A DNA stretch of 64,000 nucleotides. Origin: Pseudomonas azerbaijanoccidentalis (lineage in GTDB: Bacteria; Pseudomonadota; Gammaproteobacteria; Pseudomonadales; Pseudomonadaceae). The translations under genes and the position numbers were made by a program. The stretch is from NCBI RefSeq assembly GCF_019145495.1, contig NZ_JAHSTU010000012.1:62001-126000 (forward strand), read 5' to 3'. Under the pieces are notes generated by a model. The model had not been told where the DNA came from, did not search any database, and saw nothing but the letters and a program-made list of their open reading frames with translations. Shown here piece by piece: positions 33,041-42,354 of this stretch. Numbering within the stretch: position 1 is the first letter of the stretch; each line of letters starts with the position of its first letter.

Positions 33041-34015
33041 TTAATTGGGGTGGCTGCGCGGTATTGTCCGCCCGGGTGTGTCAGGGGGCAGCTCACCGTT
33101 CTGCAACCAGGACAATGCAATGGGCCATAGTGTGGCTTGGTATGCGCTGCGAAAAAAGGCGAAATGACCAACTTCTGTCTCGCCGATGTCTTCGGGCGTT
33201 ATGCGCAGGTGTGTCCTGGAGCTGCCGGTGAAGTAGGCGAGCAGGCGTTCGATGGCCGCAATAGTGCCGTAGGGATCGTCGCTGATGCTGATCGCCAGGG
33301 TATTCGCGGTGACGTTGGCGAAGGGCAGGTGATCGTTGATTATCCGACCGCTGGGACGCGTTTCGTAGCGGGCGGTGGGCGTGCTCCAGTCACGGACCAC
33401 CCCGGCGGGCGTGTCTTCCAGCCAGCCAAGGCGTTTGCCGGGAAAGTAACCACAGATCTTCGTCAGCAAAGGCATCACCACGTGCCACTTGCCAAACATG
33501 CGCCAGCGATGGGCGGGCGCGTAATCGCGCCAGTAAGCGAATTGCGCGCCGACCGTCACCAGGCGTCGGATGATTTGTCCGGAGGCTCCCAGGCCCGCTG
33601 CGCAGCCGCCAAAGCTGTGACCGACCACATCAATCGGCTGACCGGGAAACGCTTGCTGCGCACGTTGGAGCATCGCCTCGAAATCCAGGGCGCCCCAGTC
33701 GGTCCAAGTGGCTTGTAGTCCTTTGATTGACGCCGGACGCGATTCGCCGATCCCTCGATAATCATAGGTAATGACATCGAAGCCGTTAGCGAACAGGTAA
33801 TCGGCGAAACGCGAGTAGTGTCGGCAGCGGACCGAGGTTGCGGCGTTAATGACGACGACCGGGCGAGTGGAGTCCGCAGCCGCATGCCGCCAGGCGAATC
33901 CGCCGAGGACGAAGCCATCGGCAGCGGTTTGCCTGAAGGGCTCGCCAAGCGCATCACTGGTTAACGGAAGCTCGATTTGTACGGGAGCAAGTAGTGGTGT
34001 TTCCTGCAAATTCAT
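33041..34015 (-). CDS. Alpha/beta hydrolase
   Basis: 324 aa from ATG 34013-34015; a TTG at 34045 would add ten residues. The nucleophile elbow 'VVGHSFGGCAAGL' (GHSFGG, Ser nucleophile) and the oxyanion region 'VVVINAATSVRCRHYSRFAD' are visible. 'TYDYRGIGESRPASIKGLQA' is typical of the family. The terminal His lies in 'TEVGHFAFFR' and an Asp before it in 'SISDDPYG'. Likely a cytoplasmic esterase or lipase-like enzyme; the substrate is unknown. The gene lies 20 bases before the tandem paralog pair. Confidence 0.85.
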   Translation of the reverse strand: MNLQETPLLAPVQIELPLTSDALGEPFRQTAADGFVLGGFAWRHAAADSTRPVVVINAATSVRCRHYSRFADYLFANGFDVITYDYRGIGESRPASIKGLQATWTDWGALDFEAMLQRAQQAFPGQPIDVVGHSFGGCAAGLGASGQIIRRLVTVGAQFAYWRDYAPAHRWRMFGKWHVVMPLLTKICGYFPGKRLGWLEDTPAGVVRDWSTPTARYETRPSGRIINDHLPFANVTANTLAISISDDPYGTIAAIERLLAYFTGSSRTHLRITPEDIGETEVGHFAFFRSAYQATLWPIALSWLQNGELPPDTPGRTIPRSHPN

Positions 34016-34086
34016 CGGAGCCAGACCTTTGCGGGTAGTTGCCAACGATAGTCTTCACGCAGCCGATGAACAATCCACCGCAACCA

Positions 34087-35139
34087 TCACGGCTTTTGAT
34101 CGAGCCGCTCTTCCAGAACTGCCCGCTCTCGATCCAGTTCCGCGCGAAACTCTTCCTCGCTCGGCAATACCAGCTGATATTTGCTGGCAAACAATTGTTC
34201 ATTGCCCTCCAGCACCGAGTAACGCACCACGGACTCATCTTTCTGTGCGCAGAGAATGATGCCAACGGTGGGGCTGTCTTCATCTGCGCGCTTGAGGTCG
34301 TCATACATTCGCACGTACATATCCATCTGCCCCACATCCTGATGGGTCAGCTCACCGCGCTTGATATCGAAGATGACAAAGCACTTGAGCAGGTAGTTGT
34401 AGAACACCAGATCGATGTAGAAGTCCTTACTGTCAGTGCTGATGCGCTGTTGGCGGGCGATGAACGCAAATCCTTTGCCCAGTTCCAGCAGGAAGCCCTG
34501 AAGCTGCTCGATCAGCGCCTGCTCTATTTCGCTTTCTTGAAGTCTGCCCGCGTTGGGCAAGCCAAGAAACTCCAGCACTACCGGATCGCGGATGAAATCC
34601 CGAGGGCCGGCTTTCATGTTCTGAATGTTGGCAGCGGCCTCCTGCTTGACGCTGCCGCGATCGCGGCTTGCCAGCAGGCGTTCGTAGTAAAGCGTGTTGA
34701 TCTGGCGTTCCAGGGCGCGGCTTGACCAGTTTTGGGTGGCTGATTCGTTCATATACCAGAGACGAGCACTATCGTTGTCGACCCGAAGCAGACGGCGGTA
34801 GTGGGTCCAGCTCAATTCGTGACGCAGTGCGTCACGAATTGGGAATGCTTGATAGAACAGGCGCATGTAGCGAAGGTTGGAGGCGTCAAAGCCTTTGCCA
34901 AACTCCGCTGTCAGCACCTCTGCCAGGGTCGACAGCAATTGTTTTCCGTAACCCGCGCGCCGAGCCCCTCCTTGCTCGAACTCGAAAATATGCCGACCGA
35001 TCTGCCAGCAGGTTTGCACTTGAAGGGTGTCGACCGCACGCAACACTTTTTGACGTGCTTGGCGGATCGGTTCGCCAAGATTGCCAAGTAGTGAAGCGAG
35101 TTGTGGGTCTTGGGTGTCGCCGGGTTTGAGAGCGCTCAT
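34087..35139 (-). CDS. DUF1016 (YhcG-type) PD-(D/E)XK nuclease
   Basis: 350 aa from ATG 35137-35139 (GGAAG upstream); a TTG at 35196 would give 369. The N-terminal DUF1016 part contains 'WQIGRHIFEFEQGGARRAGY' and 'LSWTHYRRLLRVDN', and the nuclease end 'KDFYIDLVFYNYLLKCFVIF' followed by 'DIKRGELTHQDVGQMDMYV', where D and the D-x-K pair give the PD-(D/E)XK core. This family is linked with DNA repair and often found near mobile or restriction genes. Here it stands alone in core sequence. Length and motifs are complete, so it is likely active. Confidence 0.85.
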   Translation of the reverse strand: MSALKPGDTQDPQLASLLGNLGEPIRQARQKVLRAVDTLQVQTCWQIGRHIFEFEQGGARRAGYGKQLLSTLAEVLTAEFGKGFDASNLRYMRLFYQAFPIRDALRHELSWTHYRRLLRVDNDSARLWYMNESATQNWSSRALERQINTLYYERLLASRDRGSVKQEAAANIQNMKAGPRDFIRDPVVLEFLGLPNAGRLQESEIEQALIEQLQGFLLELGKGFAFIARQQRISTDSKDFYIDLVFYNYLLKCFVIFDIKRGELTHQDVGQMDMYVRMYDDLKRADEDSPTVGIILCAQKDESVVRYSVLEGNEQLFASKYQLVLPSEEEFRAELDRERAVLEERLDQKP

Positions 35140-35400
35140 GAAGTCTTCCGCGTGGCGTTGAACACGCAGAAGAGAATCGCAAACGGCCTGGGACAACGAT
35201 GCCGGCCGACACTGAGAAGTCGGCAGGAAATACCGGTTTCTCTCGCAGGACCGGGCGTATATCAGGTCAGATCCGAGGAGTGATTCTCGTAGTACATTTC
35301 GTACTCAACCCAAGACTGAATCATTCTGAAACTCGTATCTTCGCCAAGAAATCAAAACACAGGTAACGAATGGGTTCTGTAGAGCCCGGGAGTCGCCACT

Positions 35401-35850
35401 ATGAAGAACTTCCATTCACTGATATTGCCCATCGCCACGGTCGGCGCGTTCATGTTTTCTGCGATGGCACCTGCTGCCAGCGTTGAGCCTATCGGCAGCT
35501 CAGGTGTGCAGATTCAGCGGCAGGAACAAAACGGCATTACTTACCTGTCCGGCGGGATTGGCGAGGATGAGGCAAAGGCCATCCAGCAAACCACGGGCTA
35601 CAACCTGCACATGACCTTCGCTGTCGGCGCGGACAACAAATACATCCCGGACGTGGACGTGGTCATTGAAAAAGCCCAAGGCCAGACCGTCCTGAAACTG
35701 AATAACGCCGGCCCGTTGGTGTATGTGCAACTGCCGGCCGGCAAGTACACCGTCATCGCCACACGCAATGGTGAGGTGCGGCGTGATGTGGCGGATATCG
35801 GCAGCGGCGCGGCCCGTAACCTGGTCTTCCATTGGAATGGCGAAAGCTAG
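35401..35850 (+). CDS. Secreted protein with carboxypeptidase-regulatory-like fold
   Basis: 149 aa with signal peptide 'MKNFHSLILPIATVGAFMFS' and AMAPAAS. The mature part has 'YLSGGIGEDEAKAIQQTTGY', 'VDVVIEKAQGQTVLKLNNAG' and 'VYVQLPAGKYTVIATRNGEV', a beta-sandwich pattern where 'LPAGKYTV' is the hallmark of carboxypeptidase-regulatory-like domains. Probably periplasmic; function unknown. It is a single gene ended by the terminator at 35865. Confidence 0.8.
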   Translation: MKNFHSLILPIATVGAFMFSAMAPAASVEPIGSSGVQIQRQEQNGITYLSGGIGEDEAKAIQQTTGYNLHMTFAVGADNKYIPDVDVVIEKAQGQTVLKLNNAGPLVYVQLPAGKYTVIATRNGEVRRDVADIGSGAARNLVFHWNGES

Positions 35851-35864
35851 GGAGGGCTCGCGAA

Positions 35865-35897
35865 CAAAAAACCTGAATCCAGCGATCCAGGTTTTTT
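35865..35897 (+). terminator. Terminator after the secreted protein gene
   Basis: AAAAAACCTG-N12-CAGGTTTTTT. It also resembles the adjacent tRNA terminator. Confidence 0.8.
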
Positions 35898-35947
35898 ATG
35901 GCCTGTGGCAATGGCCGATTTTTTGATGGCTATCAAATCGCAGGCAT

Positions 35948-35980
35948 AAAAAAACCCTGAATCTTGCGATTCAGGGTTTT
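35948..35980 (-). terminator. Terminator of tRNA-Phe
   Basis: AAACCCTGAATC-ttgc-GATTCAGGGTTT, directly after the tRNA 3' end on the minus strand. Confidence 0.85.
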
Positions 35981-35987
35981 CGGTATT

Positions 35988-36063
35988 TGGTGCCCAGAGA
36001 CGGAATCGAACCGCCGACACGGGGATTTTCAATCCCCTGCTCTACCGACTGAGCTATCTGGGC
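35988..36063 (-). tRNA. tRNA-Phe (anticodon GAA)
   Basis: 76-base gene on the minus strand with acceptor GCCCAGA/TCTGGGC followed by encoded ACCA. The anticodon stem GGGGA/TCCCC encloses loop TTGAAAA with anticodon GAA. The T arm is GGCGG-TTCGATT-CCGTC with normal base pairs. Confidence 0.97.
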
Positions 36064-36154
36064 AACGGGGCGCATTAAAAGGGTTTTTCGGATTTACGTC
36101 AACGACTTTTTTAAAATTTCTTAAATTAATTCCGTCGCTTACGAAATCGGGGGG

Positions 36155-36427
36155 TTATTCGGACGGCGGCACGTAGCCTTCGGCCTTGGCGTAATCCTCG
36201 CCGGAAAAGAACTTGTCCATCTCGCCCTGAAGATATTTGCGATCTTCGGCGTTCATCATGTTCAGGCGTTTTTCGTTGATCAGCAGGGTCTGGTGTTTTT
36301 GCCAGTCGGCCCAGGCCTTGGCCGAGACGTGATCAAAAATGTCCTGGCCTTTGGCGCCCGGGAACGGAGCGCGTTCCAGGGCTGGCAATTCTTCTTTGTA
36401 CTTGCGGCACATGATGGTGCGGGTCAT
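36155..36427 (-). CDS. yggX: Fe(2+)-trafficking/oxidative-damage protection protein YggX
   Basis: 90 aa, the family length. 'MTRTIMCRKYKEELPALERA' carries the conserved Cys7, followed by 'GAKGQDIFDHVSAKAWADWQ', 'KHQTLLINEKRLNMMNAEDR' and 'YLQGEMDKFFSGEDYAKAEG'. YggX protects Fe-S enzymes and tempers iron chemistry in the cytosol. The gene overlaps the mutY stop by four bases, so it is translated with it, a pairing conserved in gamma-proteobacteria. MutY itself carries an Fe-S cluster. Confidence 0.97.
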   Translation of the reverse strand: MTRTIMCRKYKEELPALERAPFPGAKGQDIFDHVSAKAWADWQKHQTLLINEKRLNMMNAEDRKYLQGEMDKFFSGEDYAKAEGYVPPSE

Positions 36428-37491
36428 GACGACTCTCCTGCGTTCAATACGGCGGCCGCGCGTTCGAGCAAGGTTTTGACCGGGGCGGCAAGGCCCAGGC
36501 GCGGCGGGGTGGCGAGGTTATACCAGAGCCAGTCGGCCTCGGCCACGTGATGGCCGGCGTCCTGGACCTGAACCAGCCAGGGTTCGATGGACAATTGGAA
36601 ATGACTGAAGGTGTGCACCAGGTTCGCAAGCGATTGCTGCGCGCCCAGTTCCAGCGAGTGCTGCGATGCCAGATGTGGCAGGTCGTCGAGGTCGTCGAGT
36701 TCCGGCAGGCTCCACAAACCGCCCCACAGGCCCGTTGACGGGCGACGGTAAAGCAAAATCGCCCCTTCACCGTTGGCGAGCATCGGCATCAACGTGCGTT
36801 TTTGCGGGATGGCTTTGCGCGGCTTGGGGATCGGGTAGCGGGTTTCCAGGCCGAGCATGTGCGCTTCGCACCCCTTCACCAGCGGACACAGCAGACAGCT
36901 GGGTTTACTGCGGGTGCAGAGCGTCGCGCCCAGGTCCATCATCGCCTGGGTGTAGGCGTTGACCCGATCATGCGGCGTAAAGCGCTCAGCGTTTGCCCAG
37001 AGCTGTTTGGCGACCTTCGGCTCGCCGGGGTAGCCCTCTTGCGCGGTAAAGCGCGCCAGCACGCGTTTGACGTTGCCGTCGAGAATCGGCGCGCGCAGGC
37101 CCATGCTGATGCTCGCAATGGCGCCAGCGGTGGACAGACCGATGCCCGGCAGATCAGTGAGTTTTTCCACATCCCGGGGAAATTCGCCGCCGTACTGCTC
37201 GACGACGATCTTCGCGGTCTTCTGCAGATTGCGAGCGCGGGTGTAGTAACCCAGGCCGGTCCACAGGTGCAGCACTTCGTCTTCCGGCGCAGACGCCAAG
37301 GCTTCGACCGTCGGCAGCGAGGCCATGAAACGGTCGAAGTAATTCAGTACGGTGCTGACCTGGGTTTGCTGCAACATGATTTCCGAGACCCACACCCGAT
37401 ACGGGTTGATGTCCTGCTGCCAGGGCAAATCGTGCCGGCCGTGGCGGTCGAACCAGTCCAGCACCGCCGTTGAAAACTGCTCGGCTCTCAT
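36424..37491 (-). CDS. mutY: A/G-specific adenine DNA glycosylase MutY
   Basis: 355 aa. The catalytic HhH-GPD core has 'SEIMLQQTQVSTVLNYFDRF' (catalytic Glu in SEIMLQQ), hairpin 'LPGIGLSTAGAIASIS', 'ILDGNVKRVLARF' (catalytic Asp) and the cluster C-x6-C-x2-C-x5-C in 'CTRSKPSCLLCPLVKGC'. The C-terminal MutT-like part recognises 8-oxoG ('LLYRRPSTGLWGGLWSLPEL'). It removes A mispaired with 8-oxoG. It overlaps both neighbours by four bases: the AsmA-like gene upstream and yggX downstream, giving one operon. Confidence 0.97.
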   Translation of the reverse strand: MRAEQFSTAVLDWFDRHGRHDLPWQQDINPYRVWVSEIMLQQTQVSTVLNYFDRFMASLPTVEALASAPEDEVLHLWTGLGYYTRARNLQKTAKIVVEQYGGEFPRDVEKLTDLPGIGLSTAGAIASISMGLRAPILDGNVKRVLARFTAQEGYPGEPKVAKQLWANAERFTPHDRVNAYTQAMMDLGATLCTRSKPSCLLCPLVKGCEAHMLGLETRYPIPKPRKAIPQKRTLMPMLANGEGAILLYRRPSTGLWGGLWSLPELDDLDDLPHLASQHSLELGAQQSLANLVHTFSHFQLSIEPWLVQVQDAGHHVAEADWLWYNLATPPRLGLAAPVKTLLERAAAVLNAGESS

Positions 37492-39713
37492 CGCTTGAAC
37501 AGCCCCTTGAGTGCGTCTTTGAGTTCCGGGCTGACTTTATCGCCCAGCTTCTCGTCGATTTTTTCGCCGATGCGTTCGCCCGCCAGTTTGCTCGCGACCT
37601 GGCCCATGCGTTCGTTGTCCAGTCGGCAAGCCTTGGCGCCCAGTTCCAGCGGACCACGGCAACGCAGCGGCCACTCGATACCGACAAACTTGTCGCCGAC
37701 CTGGCAGGCCGGGTCCGGCATGGCGCTGGTGTCGCCTTCGACAACGATGCCTACGCGGTAATCCATACCCAGCACTCGCAGATCGACATCGCCGTCACCG
37801 TTGACGGTCATGCCCGGGATGCGCACTTTCAGGTCCGGATTGCTGGCCACGCCGTTACGGAAATTGAGGTTGCCCTTGAGCTCCTGGAACGGTGTGTCCT
37901 TGCCCCGTGGCTCGCCGCTGAGGGTTTTGCGGTTGAGCGTGGCGATGCCTTTGCACAGCTGCTGCTCAAGGTTGGCGTTGAGCAACACGCCATTGTTGAT
38001 GACGAAACTGGCGTTGCCGTTAAGGGTTTCGATCAGCGCTTTTTGGCTGTTGCCCGTGCCGGTCAGGGTGCTGTTGAGCGTGACCAGACCTTTGACCGGT
38101 GGTTCTTTGCCCTGGCTCTCGAGGATTTTTTCCGCTGGCACGCGGCTGATCTGCGTCTGCAGGTTCAGCACAGGCGCCTGCTGACGCACATCGAGGGTGC
38201 CCTTGGCTTCGAAGTTACCTTCGTACAAATCACCGCGCAGGCTCGCCAGTGTCAGCATGCCACCTTGGCCGTTGGCCTTGAGCACTGCATTGTGAATTGG
38301 CAATTTTTCCAGGGTCAACTGGCCGAAGGTGAGGTCGGCGTCCACGTCCAGTTTGCTCAGGCGTTCCACTGGCAACAGGCGCTCGCTGCTCCACGCCTCT
38401 TTGGTCGGCGACTGTGGCAGCGGCGTGCTGCCGGCGCCGGCCATGGCATCGGCTTCGGTACTGGCGACTTCAGCCTGACGTACTTGCTTGGCGCTGTTGG
38501 CCTCGGCCGACTTCGGCGCCAGGTAACGGTCGACATTGAACGTGTCTGCCTTGAGGTTTGCGCGCAGAGATTGCTTGGCGAAATCCTCGACGGCGATGCG
38601 GCCGGTGAACGTGCTGTCGTCGACTTTGAGGTTGATGTCGTCCAGCGAAAGGCTCGAGGGCGTTCCCGCGAGACGCGTCGCCAGTTCAACTTTACTCAGG
38701 CTGCCTTCAGCCATGGCCGGGAGTTTCTGGCCGATGCTGTCGACGAACTTCGCCAGGTCGAACTGGGCAATCGACAGGCCACCGCTGACCTGCGCGGTTT
38801 TGTCGAGGTCATTGACCTTCAACTCACCCAGCGCACGCAATTGGTTGGCGGAAATCTTGATCCCGGTCCACTCGGCGACGTTGGCGGCCCGGTCGAGCAG
38901 CAATTGGCCTTGGGCGGCGAAGGTCATGGTCTTGCCTTGCAGCGGATCGCCGGCGATTTCACCGGACAGTTTCATGTCTTCAAGCTTGTACCGCTGCAAC
39001 GCGCGTTCGAAACGCAGTTCGCCGCTGAGCTCGCTGCGTACCCGCAGAACCGGTTGGTTGGTGCCGAGGAACGCAGTGAGCTTGACCGGAATGTTGGTGG
39101 AATCATGCACCGGGCCGGTGCTCAGCTGGATGCTTTCGGCGCTGAACTGCTTGCCGGTTTTTTCGTCGTTGTATTCAACGCGAGCGTTGTTGACCGTCAG
39201 GCTGTCGATGTCCAGGCGAATCGGCTGGGCCGGTTTCTCTGCCTGAGCGGTGGTTGGTGCCTCAGGCTCGCTGGACGATGCTGGTGGCGTGTCCGGGGTT
39301 GCCGGCTTGGGCACTTTGCCGATGTCTTCCCAGTTGCCGTGGCCATCCTTGTCGCGGGTCAGGCGCAGGTTGAGACCTTCGACGCGCACGTCGCTCATCT
39401 GCACTTCACGACGCAGCAGCGGCAGCACGCGGACCGACAGGCCAAGCATCTGCAAGTCGGCGAAAGGCTCGGTGGGCTTGGCCAGGGTCGCGACACCGGC
39501 GTCGTGCAATTCCAGGCCAAGCCATGGGAACAGGCTCCAGCCGATATCGCCATTGAGCGTCAGCTCGATGTGGGCCTTGTCGCGGGCAATCTGGCGAATC
39601 TCGTCTTTGTAGTCGTTGGGATCGAAAAGGTGCGTCAGGGCAAAGCCCAGCGCCACAATGATCAGCAACAGCCCGAGAAGTACCAGACCCAGGATTTTGC
39701 CGAACGCTTTCAT
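37488..39713 (-). CDS. AsmA-family inner-membrane protein
   Basis: 741 aa from ATG 39711-39713, where AAGGA lies upstream. One N-terminal membrane helix ('ILGLVLLGLLLIIVALGFAL') is followed by a long periplasmic beta-rich domain. 'IGWSLFPWLGLELHDAGVAT' and 'FADLQMLGLSVRVLPLLRRE' are AsmA hallmarks. The C-terminal AsmA_2 part contains 'QALIETLNGNASFVINNGVL'. AsmA-like proteins belong to the bridge-type lipid-transfer superfamily and affect outer-membrane assembly. A Pro/Ser-rich stretch near residue 125 may be disordered. It heads the mutY-yggX operon. Confidence 0.9.
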   Translation of the reverse strand: MKAFGKILGLVLLGLLLIIVALGFALTHLFDPNDYKDEIRQIARDKAHIELTLNGDIGWSLFPWLGLELHDAGVATLAKPTEPFADLQMLGLSVRVLPLLRREVQMSDVRVEGLNLRLTRDKDGHGNWEDIGKVPKPATPDTPPASSSEPEAPTTAQAEKPAQPIRLDIDSLTVNNARVEYNDEKTGKQFSAESIQLSTGPVHDSTNIPVKLTAFLGTNQPVLRVRSELSGELRFERALQRYKLEDMKLSGEIAGDPLQGKTMTFAAQGQLLLDRAANVAEWTGIKISANQLRALGELKVNDLDKTAQVSGGLSIAQFDLAKFVDSIGQKLPAMAEGSLSKVELATRLAGTPSSLSLDDINLKVDDSTFTGRIAVEDFAKQSLRANLKADTFNVDRYLAPKSAEANSAKQVRQAEVASTEADAMAGAGSTPLPQSPTKEAWSSERLLPVERLSKLDVDADLTFGQLTLEKLPIHNAVLKANGQGGMLTLASLRGDLYEGNFEAKGTLDVRQQAPVLNLQTQISRVPAEKILESQGKEPPVKGLVTLNSTLTGTGNSQKALIETLNGNASFVINNGVLLNANLEQQLCKGIATLNRKTLSGEPRGKDTPFQELKGNLNFRNGVASNPDLKVRIPGMTVNGDGDVDLRVLGMDYRVGIVVEGDTSAMPDPACQVGDKFVGIEWPLRCRGPLELGAKACRLDNERMGQVASKLAGERIGEKIDEKLGDKVSPELKDALKGLFKR

Positions 39714-39791
39714 GGGCGAGTCCTTGTAGTTAGTCGAATTCAAAATTTAGCCGGGGAGTATAGCGCTCCAAAAGAGACGACCGGTCAGCGA

Positions 39792-40196
39792 TCAGTCGGA
39801 CAGGGCATCGAGCGGCACGTTCAGCTTTGCCGACAAAGCCTGGGCCTCCAGGTGACCGGCGGGCGCTAACAGGCGCAGGGACGCGCCGGACTGGGCAGCC
39901 ATGGTCTGCGCTTGCCGCACCAGGCGTTCCGCGACCCCACGACGTCGGGTGACTTTTCGGACGCACAATTGAGACATATGCCAGATCTCCACGCCGCGCT
40001 GCAGATGGGCCGCGCCCAACAATCGATCGTTGAAACGTCCTGCAATCAATGAGCCGTCCTGCAGGCAGGCTTCAATCAGCTGCGCATCCCCTGCAAACGG
40101 TGCAAACAGCCACTGTGGAGCGTCAAGGTAGATCTTCTGGAGATCCATCCGATCTTGTTCAGTGGCGTGGTTCAGTGACTCGACAACGATGGGCAT
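39792..40196 (-). CDS. PanZ-family acetyl-CoA sensor/GNAT-like protein
   Basis: 134 aa. GNAT-like fold: 'LIAGRFNDRLLGAAHLQRGV', 'IWHMSQLCVRKVTRRRGVAE' with the R-x-x-G/A acetyl-CoA loop, and 'RLVRQAQTMAAQSGASLRLL'. It resembles the PanZ/PanM group that binds acetyl-CoA and controls maturation and feedback of aspartate decarboxylase PanD. No panD is in the window, so the partner is elsewhere. A generic GNAT acetyltransferase is the alternative. Confidence 0.7.
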   Translation of the reverse strand: MPIVVESLNHATEQDRMDLQKIYLDAPQWLFAPFAGDAQLIEACLQDGSLIAGRFNDRLLGAAHLQRGVEIWHMSQLCVRKVTRRRGVAERLVRQAQTMAAQSGASLRLLAPAGHLEAQALSAKLNVPLDALSD

Positions 40197-40419
40197 GGTG
40201 GATCCTTCAGTGGTACGAGAACAGACAACGGTAAAAAAGGTGATATCAGTTTGGTTTTTCTGTCACGTGCAAATGGTAACCTTCGCCCGTTCGTCAGTCC
40301 TTCTGCGACTTGATGCCGCACCAAAATGGAGCTTCGCCTTAGAAAACAGTCATGCGTGCGCATAAAGGCTGGGGGTGAAGAGTGTCTGGCGAACCATACT
40401 AATAATTGGGGGATACACA

Positions 40420-42081
40420 ATGACCACGAGTATCGCGGCGGACGGTTTTGCCGGCCAGCCAGCGTTCCTGTCTAAGGAGCGCATCATCGCCAAGCCCGGT
40501 TTCAACCGTTGGCTGGTACCACCGGCCGCTTTGGCCATCCACCTCTGCATCGGCATGGCCTACGGCTTCTCGGTGTTCTGGCTGCCGTTGTCCAAAGCGC
40601 TCGGCATCACTAAACCGATGGCCTGTGCGCCGGACATGAGCTTTATCGCTCAAGTCTTTTCTTCGCAATGCGACTGGCCGATCTCGATGCTCGGCTGGAT
40701 CTACACCCTGTTCTTCATCTTCCTGGGTTGCTCGGCAGCCATCTGGGGCGGCTGGCTGGAGCACGCCGGGCCACGCAAGGCTGGCGTTGTATCGGCACTG
40801 TGCTGGTGTGGCGGTCTGTTGATTTCGGCGCTGGGCATCTACACGCACCAGATCTGGTTGATGTGGATCGGTTCCGGGGTCATCGGCGGTATCGGCCTGG
40901 GCCTGGGTTACATCTCGCCGGTGTCGACCCTGATCAAGTGGTTCCCGGACAAGCGTGGCATGGCGACCGGCATGGCGATCATGGGCTTCGGTGGCGGTGC
41001 GATGGTTGGTGCACCGTTGGCGACAGCCTTGATGAGCCACTTCGGTTCGCCTGAAGGCGTTGGCGTATGGCAGAGCTTCGTAGCCATGGCCGCGATCTAC
41101 TTCGTGTTCATGATCGGTGGCGCACTGTCCTACCGCGTGCCGCCAACCGGCTGGAAGCCTGAAGGCTGGACCGCACCTGCGAAAAAAGCCTCGAACGCGA
41201 TGATCACCAACCGTCACGTACACGTGAATGTGGCGTGGAAAACCCCGCAATTCCGCCTCGTTTGGCTGGTGCTGTGCCTGAACGTATCTGCCGGTATCGG
41301 CATCCTGGGAATGGCTTCGCCGCTGTTGCAGGAAGTGTTCGGCGGCAAATTGTTGGGCAATGACCTGCCATTTGGTCAGCTGGATGCCGGGCAACTGGCT
41401 TCGATCGCTGCGATCGCTGCCGGCTTCACCGGTCTGCTGAGCCTGTTCAACATCGGTGGCCGTTTCTTCTGGGCTTCGTTCTCGGACTATCTGGGACGCA
41501 AAAACACCTACTTCGTGTTCTTCGCCCTTGGCTTTGCGCTGTACGCGCTGATCCCGAACCTCGGCCACCTGGGCAACGTCGCGCTGTTCGTGGCGGCGTT
41601 CTGCATCATCCTGTCGATGTACGGCGGTGGTTTTGCGACTGTTCCGGCTTACCTGGCGGATCTATTCGGTACGCAAATGGTCGGTGCGATCCACGGCCGT
41701 CTGCTGACCGCATGGGCGGCGGCGGGCGTGTTGGGTCCGGTGCTGGTGAACTACCTGCGTGAGTATCAGCTGAGCATCGGCGTTGAACGTGCCGCGGCCT
41801 ACGACATCACCTTGTACATCCTCGCCGGCCTGCTGGTGCTGGGTTTCATCTGCAACCTGCTGGTGCGTCCGGTGGCCGACAAGTACTTCATGACCGACGC
41901 AGAACTGGCTGCCGAACAGGCGCTGGGTCACGACAAGGGCGCTGACGCCAGCACCTCGCTGGAGTGGAAAGCGGCGCCGGGCACCAAGCCTCTGGCAATT
42001 GCTGCCTGGCTGGCGGTGGGTATTCCGTTGGCGTGGGGTGTGTGGGTGACTCTGCAGAAGACGGCAGTACTGTTTCACTAA
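40420..42081 (+). CDS. OFA-type MFS transporter (oxalate/formate antiporter family)
   Basis: 553 aa from ATG 40420, six bases after GGGGGA. Twelve hydrophobic segments: 'PPAALAIHLCIGMAYGFSVF' is the OFA first helix, 'GGIGLGLGYISPVSTLIKWF' and 'PDKRGMATGMAIMGFGGGAM' the loop region, 'LFNIGGRFFWASFSDYLGRK' the second RxxxG loop, and 'GGGFATVPAYLADLFGTQMV' the late helix. An unusual extra C-terminal helix ('LAIAAWLAVGIPLAWGVWVT') makes it longer than typical OFA carriers (about 430 aa). It probably exchanges small carboxylates. Single gene; the nearest repeat follows. Confidence 0.85.
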   Translation: MTTSIAADGFAGQPAFLSKERIIAKPGFNRWLVPPAALAIHLCIGMAYGFSVFWLPLSKALGITKPMACAPDMSFIAQVFSSQCDWPISMLGWIYTLFFIFLGCSAAIWGGWLEHAGPRKAGVVSALCWCGGLLISALGIYTHQIWLMWIGSGVIGGIGLGLGYISPVSTLIKWFPDKRGMATGMAIMGFGGGAMVGAPLATALMSHFGSPEGVGVWQSFVAMAAIYFVFMIGGALSYRVPPTGWKPEGWTAPAKKASNAMITNRHVHVNVAWKTPQFRLVWLVLCLNVSAGIGILGMASPLLQEVFGGKLLGNDLPFGQLDAGQLASIAAIAAGFTGLLSLFNIGGRFFWASFSDYLGRKNTYFVFFALGFALYALIPNLGHLGNVALFVAAFCIILSMYGGGFATVPAYLADLFGTQMVGAIHGRLLTAWAAAGVLGPVLVNYLREYQLSIGVERAAAYDITLYILAGLLVLGFICNLLVRPVADKYFMTDAELAAEQALGHDKGADASTSLEWKAAPGTKPLAIAAWLAVGIPLAWGVWVTLQKTAVLFH

Positions 42082-42108
42082 GGTGTTAGCTGCATAAACG
42101 CGAAAACT

Positions 42109-42197
42109 GTGGGAGCGAGCCTGTTCGCGAAGACGGAGTGTCAGTCGGCATAATTGTTGGCTGATCTACCGCTTTCGCGAGCAGGCTCGCTCCCACA
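42109..42197. repeat. REP-type inverted pair (family B)
   Basis: TGTGGGAGCGAGCCTGTTCG on one arm and CGAGCAGGCTCGCTCCCACA on the other, with about 50 bp between. Different core from family A, same location type (after a gene). Confidence 0.85.
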
Positions 42198-42310
42198 CTT
42201 GTTTGTGCGGTGTGCCCCGGTAGCTTGTATACACATGTCTACCCGCGACACCCCGGATTCACTCCGTCAGTCATATCACCTCCCGTGTTTCTGTTTCCGG
42301 CCCGCGCCCC

Positions 42311-42316
42311 TATAAT
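42311..42316 (+). promoter_or_regulatory. Probable -10 box of the his operon
   Basis: TATAAT lies 39 bases before the hisB start, with a weak -35 region about 17 bases upstream. No leader peptide or attenuator is seen. Confidence 0.45.
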
Positions 42317-42354
42317 GGTTGCCTTTTTCGCCCAATGATTTTGCGGAGCTGGTG

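Noticed and set aside
37470..39869. 799-codon plus-strand frame opposite the AsmA-like gene
   Set aside because: Mirror of the real minus-strand gene caused by codon bias; no start signal and no domain.
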